This document shows, in pieces, positions 24,204-34,978 of a stretch of DNA of 64,000 nucleotides (within the stretch, counting starts at the first letter, position 1; each line of letters begins with the position of its first letter). The notes under the pieces were generated by a model that had not been told where the DNA came from, searched no databases, and saw nothing but the letters and a program-made list of their open reading frames with translations. The position numbers and the translations under genes were made by a program. Source of the DNA: Gnetum montanum (taxonomy: Eukaryota > Streptophyta > Gnetopsida > Gnetales > Gnetaceae); NCBI GenBank assembly GCA_015680685.1, contig MNCI01006660.1, positions 278,480 to 342,479 of the forward strand, read 5' to 3'.

Positions 24204-25009
24204 TAATGAGCTGTGATATCGCGTGCGCGATATTGCATCCGCCACACGATATCGCATATGCGATATCACGTCTTGCCTCATCTTCAATAAATAGGAGGTA
24301 CCCTTTATTTCAAGTAGTTAGACTTAGACCCTTAGCCAAAATCTTGTAGTTTATTCATTCCAAAGTTAGAATAATTCCTATGTGCCTGTAGTAGGAGTCA
24401 TAGAGTGAACGGATCTTTATTCAAGAAATTTGTACTTGAGCACATATTTGTGTATGGTAATAAAGACGAACTTTATGATAAACCTTGCAACATATAGATT
24501 AAGCTAATTAGTAATTAATTATTTTTGAATGTTTAATGCTTTCCTAGTTAATTAATCTCTCTTAACCTTCAACTCTTTTAGTTAAGTACACTCAGTACAA
24601 CCACTTCAAGCATGTGTGTAGCGCTTGGTAACCCAGTAACGACTAGCATTTGGTAATCCTAACAACATTGCACTAGTTCAGGATGTGTACGGCAAGTGGG
24701 AACGGATACTGGTGTTAGAAACATTTAGAACTTAGTTAATGAATAGTTAATGTAAGTTAGTCACTTAGTTCTCTCTCCTTTTCCTTTATAATACATAAAA
24801 AATATAAAAGCTATAAAAAATCATATATACCTCAAACTTACCTAACCATACAACAGTGACAATGCAAGTAAGTTTGGGAAGACAATGATTGATTAACCCT
24901 GAGTGTTCCATTAAGGCGTGTAAGCACTTAGTCCTTGGAGTTTGACCAGATTGAGCGTGAAATGCTTGTATTCGTATGGTTGAATGTAGGGGTACCTTGC
25001 CACTCATCA
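24204..25009 (+). repeat. Element A 3' LTR (full length, 806 bp)
   Basis: Partner of 18147-18698. It contains two palindromic blocks; the second, GATATCGCATATGCGATATC at 24248-24267, is a perfect 20-nt palindrome. The TATA box has decayed to AATAAATA at 24286-24293, and AATAAA lies at 24459-24464. The block absent from the 5' copy spans 24597-24835. Confidence 0.92.
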
Positions 25010-27047
25010 GATAGGATGCAATTATACATTCTCAAAGATGAACATTTGTATAAAATCCTTTGTGCTAACCTAAGTCTTTGTAGCTTGGAGATGGGCTAAC
25101 TTAGTAAACAAGTTTACCACAACAAGAACAACATGCTTTTCATTTCTAGTGTAAGATAAACTGATAATGAAATTCATTCTAATCATCTTCCACTTCTACT
25201 CTAGAATAGAGTGGGGGTATAAGTAGCCACCTGATTGTTGATATTCAAGTTTAACTCATTGACAAATCAAGAATTTATCCATAAATTCTTGAACCTTCTT
25301 TTTCATGCCTAGCCACCAATACAACCTCTTTAGAATTTGATACATCATATCATTACCTAGATGCATTTGAGATCTACTGATATGAGCTTCATCCAATAGA
25401 CATTTACTCAAGGATGTAGGCACATACACTTGATCCTTATGACAAAGCAACACAATTGCATTCACTCTCATGGTAGAATCACCAGAATGTTTGAGCTCCT
25501 CACACCAAGAATCATGTTGTTATACCTCATGAATCTCACCTATCATATTAGACTAGATCATCAAGTTATTTACCTTACTAACTACATGGCTTAAGACATC
25601 TACTACAACATTACTTTTTCCTATTTGATACTGGATCAAAGTTGGCCAAGAGTTCAATCCACCTCATCTAGTGTAAGTTCAATTGAGGTTGGCTCATCAA
25701 ATATTTTAATCCCTTATGATCTATCCAAATAGTTAATTACTTCTTGAACAAGTAGTGATGCTAAACTTTTAAAGTGAATACAACTACTCCCAAATCCAGG
25801 TCATGAGTGGGGTAGCAAATCTCAGGGGGGCTTAGGTTGTCATGTGGCATAAGCTACCACTTTTCTCTCTTGCATAAGAACACACCCATAACCTTCTCTT
25901 GCTACATCAGTACACATATCAAATGGCTTATCTAGGGTTAGTGAAACCAAAATAGGAGTTCAGATCAATCTATCCTTGAGTTTGGTAAAGGTATCCTAAC
26001 AACATGGGCTCCACAAAAAACAAACATCTTTTTGCAAAAACTTCTTAAGAGGTAAAGCAATGTAGGTGAATTTTTCAAAAAAATCCTATAATAACCTACT
26101 AACCCAAGAAAACTATGAACTTCACTAACATTCTTGGGCACATGAAAATCCTGAATAACTATTGTTTTAGCAAGATCCACTTTTCTGCCAACTTTTGAAA
26201 CATGTCTGAAGAGTTAAATTTCTCTGTGCCAAAAAGAATACTTTAAGGGTTGAGCAAACAACTAATGTTCTCTAAGTTCCTACAATACAATCCTTAGATG
26301 CTACTCATACAACTCTTCAAATGAATAATACACCAAAATATCATTGATAAACATGATGATAAACTAATCTAGGTAGGGCCTCATAACACTATTCATAAGA
26401 TGCATGAACACTACAAGAGCATTAGTGAGTCCAAATGGTAATATCAAGAACTCATAATGTCTATACCTCATCTTGAAGGCTATCTTGGAAACATCCTCCT
26501 CCTTGATGTGAACTTGGTGATACCTTGACTTTAACTCAATCTTGAAAAACACCTAAGCTTCACTTAACTAGTTAAACGAATCATCTATGTGTGCCATAGG
26601 ATACTTTTTTTTTAGCATCACCTGGTTCAATTATTAGTAATCAATGCATAACCTCATACTACCATCCTTTGTTTTTTTTAAAAGAGGACATAATCACCCT
26701 AAGGAGACAAACTAGAATAGATTAAACCCTTATCAAGAAACTCCTCAAGCTGGATCTTCACTTCTGCTAACTTAAGAGGGGAAATCCTAACTAGAACATT
26801 AGAGATAGGTTTTACACTTATTTTGAGAGTAGTCCCAAACATAAAATCATGTCTTGAAGATAAACTAGGTAACTTATAATGAAAGGCATTAGAAAACTCA
26901 CAAACAATCAAAACTTATTTAAGATCTTGTGATAAAGAAAGATCACTTAGAAAATAACAAAGCAAGAATGACCTTTCCTTAATAACTGGTGAAAATATTT
27001 AGAAGAAAAAAGATCTAACTTGACCTTGCAGGGTCTAGTATACACTA
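25010..27047 (-). pseudogene. G2 pol: RT, RNase H and first half of integrase
   Basis: Minus-strand reading from the right. Pre-RT (EFSNAFHYKLPSLSSRHDF; KPISNVLVRISPLKLAEVKI) at 26699-26911. RT ([40 protein letters not shown]) at 26364-26552, with the catalytic FIDD changed to FIND near 26345-26360. RT end (IQDFHVPKNVSEVHSFLGLV; GYYRIFLKN) at 25965-26180. RNase H (KGLKYLMSQPQLNLH; RWIELLANFDP) at about 25590-25860. Integrase zinc finger (YQILKRLYWWLGMKKKVQEF; DKFLICQ) at 25256-25471, where the expected C-x-x-C reads L-I-C-Q. First core strand with its Asp degraded (MIRMNFIISL; VVVNLFTKLAHLQATKT) to 25010. Many stops. The frame is interrupted by A at 25009 and resumes at 18146. Confidence 0.9.
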
Positions 27048-27864
27048 TGATGAGTACTGAGGTACCCCTACACCCAACCATATGAATCATAATCATTCAC
27101 ACATGATTCTGTCGAATTCCGTGGATGGGACTATTTGTGGCATCTAGATCGCTATGCCTTGATCACAGTTCACTATCTTACCACTTGGACTACTAGTAGC
27201 TTTGTCACATATGGTTTAGTCCAAAGTGAGGCATATGATTTTTATTATTTTATATTTTATTATTATATGATTAATAATAGGTTGAAACTCAATTTATAAT
27301 CAATTAAACTAATCTAATTGCTAATTAATAATAACTACCCTAACATAAGTAGCTGATCTCACTTCCTGTGCACATCCTGAATACATGTTGGATTACCAGA
27401 CATTAAGCATTGCTGGGATTGCCAAGATTCATACGCATGCATTAATTGATCATACTTATGTACCTAATTAATTAACATGCATGAAAATGTAAATATTAAC
27501 TAAGTACATGAAAAGTAAATTGCATGGAAAGTAAATCTAATCTAAGTCAAAGTGCTACAATGAATAAGAATCAATCTTGCTGTTATTGCCATTCATGGAA
27601 TATGTCTAGGTACATTGCCACTCAAATAAGACTCCATACAACTAACTCAAATCCACTCTATGGGCACTCACTAACTATTTTGTAAGATTACAGAATAAAA
27701 CTGCAAGAGTTCAACTACTCTATTAACAAAACTATGAAAAACTAATGCAAAATTATCTCAAAACTAATCTAAATTAGGATCCGAGGCAATATATTTATAG
27801 GCCATCATATACCCCATGAAGTTGGATACCTAACGTCAGAGCAAATGAAAAATGCACTTCATCA
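27048..27864 (-). repeat. Element B 3' LTR (left copy)
   Basis: Aligned throughout with 32546-33364. On the minus strand TATA (CTATAAATATA) lies at about 27790-27800, with the inverted repeat gaagttgg/ctaacgtc at 27819-27836 just upstream. The end ggggtacctcagtactcatca-like segment matches the U5 end of element A. Confidence 0.92.
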
Positions 27865-30426
27865 TAACCCCACAATTGAATAAAAACTTGTCCTCAAGTT
27901 AACAGGATAGGACTGAACTTTCTTTACAAAATTGGAAAGGTATGGAATTATTGACTGACACTAACTACTAATTGACTCTAAGTGCCACATTACAAAATTT
28001 TATTCAAGTTGATGCATACAAAATGATAGAGTGACATAAATACTAGACAAACATTGAAGATTACAAAATTTATAGAGGTCTTCAAGAATCCACTTAAGAT
28101 GAATCTCCTTGTTGTCACTAGTGGTGGCAGAATTTTAACCTCAATTTTTATGTCGATACTTCTCTAGTTATGTAGAACATTCTTGAAGGGTGGACTTAAA
28201 TTTCTTCTCATCACCCCATGAATCTAGCAAACATGTGAAGCTTGAGCTACTATTTTGTATGTGCTATGATGTGTCCATGGTCATATCCTCCATTGTCCCT
28301 CTCTTGGCTTTTCTTTTTTGTGCTTGGCAAAAGACCTTCTTCCTTAGGTGTTTCCTTTAGCATCACCTGTAGTCATCAAAGGATCAACATCAGTTTTAGT
28401 AATTTTATTCTTAATAATTAACTCTTTTCAGATCCCTTAGTTTTCCTTTAAGCACAGGGTGATTATAGCATACTATGCCCAAGGCTATGAGGTAACTAAA
28501 ATCATCAAGCTATTCAAAAATAGGATGTTGGAAAAATTTCAAAAATTTTAAAGTAGGCATCCCTAGCCCCCATGACTAATAAGCATAACTTAGGAAGCAC
28601 ATAGGTGTTTGAACAATTGAAACCAAAGGTTTAATTTAGAAGATGGCCAAGAAATATTAGTGGATATGGAAATAGAAAAATAGGAAAAACTAATGAAAAG
28701 ATGAGAAGTAGTTCCAAAATCATGCATTAATTTATAGAAACCATCATTGATGTTTTGGAAAATGTGAAGGTTAGTTCAAATCCATGATCAACAAAAGTTA
28801 TGTGAGTGGGTCCTCCTCAAAGTAGGCTCTTACCATAATTCCCTTGCATAACCACTTCTATAAATGTCTGTGGGCACCTAAGAAGTTAAATGTAGACCAT
28901 GCCTTTGTTCCAAACAACACACAATTGCCATGGTTAGGATGTTACACTATACTACACAAAACCAAAAGGCTCATAATCGCTTGTAGTAGTAAGGTGAATA
29001 ATGGAATGAGAAGGGATTGTAGAGATCGGGATGTAAGGTACTTTGACCATGTCAACAATAGGTACTTGTGAAAAGTGTGATTAAAATGATCAACATACCT
29101 CTATGTCCAAGTTCAGACCAATTCCATACCATGAACAATGACCTCACATTGATGTGTTGCATCTTGCCAACCACCATGAGTCCACAACCACCTCAAAGAA
29201 CAATCATCACTCCTAAAGGAGAAGAAAACAGAAGAAGGAAGGAAGGGCCTTCATTAGAGAGGTGCCTTCAAGCATGGGTAACATGTATTTCTAGCCCCAT
29301 AACTAGTTCTTGTAGCCCATTATTATGTTTAAGGGGTGTGCCTTGAATTTGCATTATTGTTTTTTTGTTTTTTTTTCTTTTTCTCTTCTTTTTTGTTTTT
29401 GCTTTTTTTTTTTTTTTGAATGGGACAGAGCTTCCTTTTTATTGGTCAATGGGGGACTGATGATACATTCCAAGAGGAATCATAAACCACATAAATAAAT
29501 TCAATAAGAAAATCCAACAAGTTCCCTTGAGGTCACACACTTTGTCATTCCCTCTTTCTTTAGGTACAATGATCATTGATTGGTTTTAGTTTCATAAAAG
29601 AAGAACCACATTGTTTCCATGAAAAAGACCTTCTATTCAGAGAACTAGAGGGATGGATGAGGTGATCTAACTGCTTTATGCAATTACTTACCCAATCATC
29701 TTGATAGCATAGCATAGAAAATCCAACACATAGCGCTAATTGCTGCATCATGACCTGGAAAATTTATTAATAAAAACATAAAAATACAATCATAAAGTAA
29801 AAAAATGACTCAAGAAAAGAGAAAAATATTAAGAAATGGAAAACATATGAAGGATCAGAAAATTTTGGAAGAAATAGGAAAATGATAAAAAATTGTGAAA
29901 CAGAAAATAGGTGAAAAATACTTATTATTTATGTAAGATATATGTTTCTAAGTCCTTTATTTGGTCTATTTTCTTAAGTCTAGAACTAATAAGTAGATCC
30001 ATTTTCTTCATGCATCTTTAAAATAATCTTAAAATCTCATTTTCAAGCCACTGTGTGTCTTCTAGTTTAGTGGCTACTACATAGATTGGTCTTTATTCAC
30101 ACACTTGTTCCTTAGCTTTGTTGTGGGTTGTGTTAATATCTTGAGTTTCTAGCCCACATTTTCACCCTTTACTATTAGCAGAGATGCATGGATTCTATTA
30201 TCTTTCCATAGCAATAGGTTCATCGTTTATGTCTTGTGTTGGAGTGGTGATGGTTGTTGGCTTTTGCATAGGATCAGAGGATGTTGGTTATGAAAAGGAA
30301 GGCATTGCATTAGATTGGCATTGTGCTAGCTTAGATGATGTGGTGGGTCCATGGTTGATTTTCTTTGTTCTATGGCCTTTCCTCCAGAAGGGGTGTTTCC
30401 TATGTTGTAGTTGAGGCCCACTAGTA
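27865..30426 (-). other. Element B 3' non-coding region
   Basis: Immediately right of the LTR is the G-rich tract (minus strand gtggggtta). An A-rich tract at 29358-29418 on the minus strand and the block downstream (29210-29357) match element A 22877-23040. No protease, RT or integrase motif could be read on the minus strand. Plus-strand frames at 28844-29071, 29068-29346 and 30184-30414 run against the element and carry no domain. Confidence 0.55.
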
Positions 30427-32493
30427 TTAGAATGTCAATGCACATTCACAGCACAAGTGGCATCTATTTGTTGATATTATGGTGTCAAACCTTCCTATGT
30501 TGCTAGCGATGGCATGTGAGTATGAGAATATTGAGGATATGCCAAAGGATGAAAGGTGTAAGGTGGTGACCTCATATAAGATGTTGTAGGATGTTGATAT
30601 TTTGGAGAGTGGTAGTAGTGATTTGAGGTAGAGGAAGTAGAACCAATCAGGGGAATAGATTGTTGAACATAATATCCATATTGTTTTGGCTAGCAGTAAG
30701 GGTAGGGCCGGTTTGGTGGTGGTCTCCCCCATGACTATGGTTGTTTCCATGGGGGTTGATGCCAGTGTTGAGGTTGGAAATAAGTCCCCCTTCGATAGTA
30801 CGGTTGTTTTTGGGGTTGTCTAAAATTACTACGTGGAAGAGAAAATCTCTTGGGCATGTACTTCTATAAAAATTTCGAATTTAATGCCCCTGCCCAATAC
30901 TCATGTAGATGCAACAAGACTAGGAAATGGCCCTTTGGATGGTCATATAGGCAAATGTCACATCCACCATCCTCTTCAATGGTTGAGTCTATGGCCTATG
31001 GCCATTTCCCTTCTTGTTGAAAAGTGTTCCTAGCTATTTCTTGGTTCTTTTTCCTTCTTTTGTTGTGATCACTTGATTTTTTTACACTACTCTCTCCTCT
31101 ATGATTTATTTGCAAGTTTTATCTTTCTCATTCATTAATTTTGACATCTTATCCAACTTTTCTTTAATCCCAATAATAGAATTTTGTATTGGAAAGGTCT
31201 ATTGTAAAATCACCTCATCAAGAGCTACCTCTTTTACCTTGTCATAAATATGGATGCTTTTCTTTTGTAGAGTTGTATCTAAGTTATTTTCCTCTACATT
31301 CTCTCATCTACATAGCTCTCCTTCCTCTTTCGCCACATGCTTGATTAACTCTTTGATTTGATGTGTTTTTAGCTTGTATAATTGACCTAAAGCATACATC
31401 CCAAGGGTCTCTCATTATGAAGCCCATCAATGATGTGGAAAATTTTCCTTTCCTCAGAGAAACCATGTCTTGGGAATCTATGTAATAGTAAATAGTATCT
31501 TTCCAAGGGCACTTCCAAGGGTTCATAATTTTCTTTCTTCCACTCTTGGATTTTTTTATTAGGTTGGACACTCTTGGATAGGTTTCATATTTTTTTTTTT
31601 TGAAAAGTTCCAGCATTGTGGACCACTGGTGAATGGAACTTGGTTCTAGTGATCTATATCAACTTTCAACTTCATTGATTAGTGTTCTAGGAAAGAGCTT
31701 AAGCTTTTGCCACCCACTTTCAATGTTGTATAAGACATAGGCATCATGGAAGGCTTGTAGATGATTTTTTGGATTAGAATCATAGCCTTCCATGAACTTA
31801 GGGATATTATTAATATCAAGATTAGGAAAGCAACTTTCCTTGTAATGCCTATGAAGTATCTTAATTGCCTCTATGATTTGCATTATGCTATTAGTGGCCA
31901 ATAAGGGTTCATCATCATTATACATGTTGTGATGAAAATTTCTATTTTCTATTCCTCTAATTGTCATGATCTTGTCTATGCTCATTGTAATGTCTTTGAT
32001 TTTGTCATTGGGTTTGATTTCTATCTTTGTCTTGACCCCGTAGTGGAGATCTATCTCTATACCTATGTTCATCTTCATCAGAACTAGACGTTAAAGAGGA
32101 AGAGGAAGATGAGGAACTAGAAGAATTTCCATGGCTTCTATAGTTCTTCCCATGGTCCCTTGATTTATCTTTTCTATGTTTAGAGGAGGTCCTAGGCCTT
32201 AAAGCCCTCCTCGATCTAGGAATTACTCCATATCATCTAGGATTGATTGCCTTAGCTGAACATAGTCTTTGAGTGTAGTAAGGATCTAAATGAGCATATA
32301 AAATCCCCGCTTGAGGTTGTTCACTCCAATTTTCTTCAGTATATAGCTTATCATTTCTCCTATAAGTGTTCTTATCATATGATGCATTATTGATTTTATG
32401 TGAAGAATACATGGTTTTACATGATAACATGTGTGACATAAAATATTTATATTTTTTTAAAAGATAGATCTTTAGTACCTTTACACTGATCAT
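30427..32493 (-). pseudogene. Element B gag remnant
   Basis: Minus strand. The N-terminal frame 32233-32493 is followed by a Ser-rich stretch at about 32095-32130. The capsid-like core at 31659-32078 reads NIPKFMEGYDSNPKNHLQAF, then DAYVLYNIESGWQKLKLFPR, matching element A position for position (F-x-x-G-Y-x-x-x-P-x-N-H-L-Q-A-F). It continues as ALGQLYKLKTHQIKELIKHV and AKEEGELC near 31310-31400. The zinc-knuckle variant CDICLYDHPKGH at about 30926-30963 has lost its last Cys. A Pro/Gln/Tyr-rich tail follows (30427-30920). Stops and frameshifts inactivate it. It would have been the particle protein of a non-autonomous element. Confidence 0.8.
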
Positions 32494-32526
32494 GTATAAT
32501 ATAACTAATCTAGATAACTAGCACCA

Positions 32527-32544
32527 TCTCCAGTAATGGCACCA
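32527..32544 (-). other. Element B primer-binding site (tRNA-Asp type)
   Basis: On the minus strand TGGTGCCATTACTGGAGA, one base after the 5' LTR, matches the tRNA-Asp complement at 13 of 18 positions. All five differences are transitions, three of them at positions different from those in element A. Confidence 0.8.
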
Positions 32545-32545
32545 A

Positions 32546-33364
32546 TGATGAGTAGTGAGGTACCTCGACATCCAACCATATGAATCACAAGTGTTCACAC
32601 ACGATCTAATCAATTTCTATGGATGGGAAGAGGTTGTAGCATCTAGATCGCTATGCCTTGATCACAATTCATTGTCTTTCCACTTGGATTACTGGTAGCT
32701 TTGTCATGTATGGTTTAGTCCAAAGTGAGACATATGAATTTTATTATTTTATATTTTATTATTCTATGATTAAAAATAAGTTGAAACTCAATTTATAATC
32801 AATTCAACTAATCTAATTGCTAATTAATAATCAACTACCCTAACATAAGTATCTGATCCCACTTCCCATGCACATCTTGAATACATGTTGGGTTACCAAA
32901 TGTTAAGCATTGCTAGGATTATCAACAGTTATATGCATGCTTGAAGCAATTGTACTTATGTGCCTAATTAATTAACATGCATGAAAAATATAAATATTAA
33001 CTAAGTACATGAAAAGTAAATTTCATGGAAGTAAATCTAATCTAAGTCAAAGTGTTGCAATGAATAAGAATCAATCTTGATCTTATTGTTGTTCATGGAA
33101 TATGTCTAGGTACATTGCCACTCAAATAAGACTCCATACAAATGACTCAAATCCACTCTATGGGCACTCACTAACTATTCTATAAGATTATAGAATAAAA
33201 CTATAAGAGTTCAACTACTCTATTAACAAAACTATCAAAAACTAATGTAAAACTATCTCAAAACTAATCCAAATCAGGAGCCCAGGCACTATATTTATAG
33301 GCCAACGTATACCCCATGACGTTGGATACCCAACATCGGAGTAGGTGAAAAATGCACTTCATCA
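32546..33364 (-). repeat. Element B 5' LTR (right copy)
   Basis: Partner of 27048-27864. The TATA box on the minus strand lies at about 33290-33300. The inverted repeat gacgttgg-atac-ccaacatc is at 33318-33337; its single mismatch is a decayed CpG that is intact in the other LTR. Confidence 0.92.
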
Positions 33365-34920
33365 CACTGTTATTTAAACACCACCATCCATCATCAAGGA
33401 ATGTTTCTTATGACTATAATTCAAGATATCTTAATAGTGACATAAGCAATCCATACCAAGATGACATCATAGCTCCCTAGGCTCATGATGTAGAGGTCAG
33501 TGATTCATGTGTCATTCTAAATTACTAAGGGTATGAATCTACAGACATGATCAACCATGAGTACACAACTACCAACAAAACTAACCAAAAGTATTTGATC
33601 AAGGAACTAACCCTCCAAAACCAAATAGATAACTACATGGGGATCCACAAAAGAATGGCTTGCATCAGAATTGAAAAGAATCAAAACTACTAAATCAAAA
33701 ATCATACCTCAAGTATTCATCATGATGTTAGGTTGAGCCTCAATTGGCTAATCTATCAAAGCATACACATGAGCATGTGTCTGAGCACAACCTTGGTCAT
33801 TAGCAAGTTTTCCATCCTACTAATGACCTCCACCATGCACGTTCTTTGAGTAGTTGAAGCTCTTATGGACTAGTTGATCATAGTTGTGATATTTGACATT
33901 GTCCTTTCAAACATGTTCAACCTTCCCACAAGCAAAACAAGTAATGGGTCCACGAGTGGTCCTACCACCTATTTCCTACTACTAACTTCTCTACTGCTAT
34001 TTTTGTTAGCCATCCAAATCAAACCTCTGGGTCTACTTAGATCCACTATATTTCCTAGAAGAGGTCTAACCCCTCTTCTAAGAATGATCTCGATAAGCTA
34101 ACTCTACCATTTTACTATGCTCCAAATCTAATGCATGGACTCATGCATTCTCTTACGTCTAAAGATGTAGATAGAGCAAATTATCCTTAATAGATGCATG
34201 AAGATCATGGATAAAAGTTTTGGCCCTAGATATCTCATTCGAGTGTATGTGAGGTACATATATTCTTAGCTTTGAGAACTTTCAATTATACTCACTCATA
34301 GTCATATTTCCTTGGTAGAGATTGTAGAACTCCTTAGCCTTCACCTTCTTAAATTTTGAAGGAATGTAATAAGCATTTAAATTATTAAGAAAATTTCTCC
34401 AATGAATGTCACATTCTTTCCAATAGAAATCCTTCTCTTTGATAGCCCACCAACATTTAGTGATCCCACAAAACTAGTAAGTGGCTAAACAGGTTTGCTA
34501 CATAGGGGTATAGCCTAATAAATTGAATATTTTAAGGACCTCCTCTAGCCACTCAGTGACTAGTATAGGATCCTCCTCACCTTGGAAGGTAGGAGGTCCC
34601 AACTTATGGAATTGTTCCATAAGCTTTCTCTTCATTGGTCATCTACCATTTCCACCACTTCCCAAAGCATCCTACATTGACCATAAACTAGAGTTCCTCT
34701 CTGTTTGTTGATGGAGAAACTAAAATGAATAGTTGTTGATATCTACTTCTTTGATTTCCTTCTCTTGTACTAGAGTAAGAATCAAAGTGACAAGAATAGC
34801 TTGTGAATCAGCCTGTGGCTCGTTTGTTCATTTAATAATGAGACTAGGCATTGATGTTGTGTTACTAGGCTCCACATCAATCCTCCTAACATGATCATGT
34901 TCACTTCTAGCACTTTCCAT
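33365..34920 (-). pseudogene. G2 gag and protease remnant
   Basis: The minus-strand ATG at 34920 starts MESARSEHDHVRRIDVEPSN. The gag core reads EQFHKLGPPTFQGEEDPILV, then TEWLEEVLKIFNLLGYTPM, CWWAIKEKDFYWKE, EFYNLYQGNMTMSEYN, FSKLRIYVPHIHSNE and DLHASIKDNLLYLHL, a Retrotrans_gag domain in its usual order. The zinc knuckle ITCFACGKVEHV at about 33903-33945 keeps C-x-x-C and His but has a stop after it and no final Cys. The protease near 33610-33700 reads VLILFNSDASHSFVDPHVV, where D-S-G-A-S-H-S-F is the norm; the catalytic Asp is now Asn. Interrupted at 33364 by element B, after which RT follows. Confidence 0.87.
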
Positions 34921-34961
34921 CTCTAGACATAGTAACAAAAAAGGAAAAATTAGCAAAAATT

Positions 34962-34975
34962 TAGCTCTAATACCA
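34962..34975 (-). other. G2 primer-binding site (tRNA-iMet type)
   Basis: On the minus strand TGGTATTAGAGCTA begins three bases after the 5' LTR. It matches the common plant site TGGTATCAGAGC except for one C-to-T change. Confidence 0.85.
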
Positions 34976-34978
34976 ACT

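Larger units (their letters stand above)
18147..25009 (+). mobile_element. Element A: gag-protease-only LTR retrotransposon
   Basis: Direct repeats at 18147-18698 and 24204-25009 begin tgatgag/taatgag and end ctcatca. Flanks gatac (18142-18146) and gatag (25010-25014) are a 4-of-5 target duplication. A tRNA-Asp type primer site follows the 5' LTR and a G-rich tract precedes the 3' LTR. The 5.5-kb interior holds gag, a Pro/Gln/Tyr-rich tail and a retropepsin, but no RT, RNase H or integrase block was found on either strand. It is therefore non-autonomous and would have relied on another gypsy element. It interrupts the G2 integrase core, whose frame resumes on both sides. Element B at 27048 and the LTR at 63749 are relatives. 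Confidence 0.88.
27048..33364 (-). mobile_element. Element B: gag-only relative of element A
   Basis: LTRs 27048-27864 and 32546-33364 (817 and 819 bp). On the minus strand they begin TGATGAAGTGCA and end ACTCATCA. Flanks cacta (27043-27047) and cactg (33365-33369) are a 4-of-5 target duplication. The primer site is of the tRNA-Asp type. The interior carries a gag closely resembling that of A, but no protease, RT or integrase was found. It lies between protease and RT of G2, in the same orientation as G2. Shared gag, zinc-knuckle variant, Pro/Gln/Tyr tail, conserved A-rich block and U5 end place A and B in one non-autonomous family with diverged U3 regions. Confidence 0.88.

Noticed and set aside
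28844-29346. Plus-strand frames inside element B as possible captured host exons
   Set aside because: No domain, element B is on the minus strand, and part of the stretch aligns with the non-coding block of element A.
29381-29420. Long T run as a poly(A) tail of a LINE or processed pseudogene
   Set aside because: It matches the A-rich tract of element A at the same internal position and so belongs to element B; no LINE coding sequence or target duplication is present.
20901-30736. Repeated agtcatgggg words in A (20901, 22291, 23628, 24191) and B (28567, 30727) as internal copies of the purine tract
   Set aside because: The 20901 and 30727 sites are homologous coding positions (Gln-Ser-Trp-Gly in the Pro/Gln tail), so the recurrence is at least partly coincidental; no evidence of priming there.
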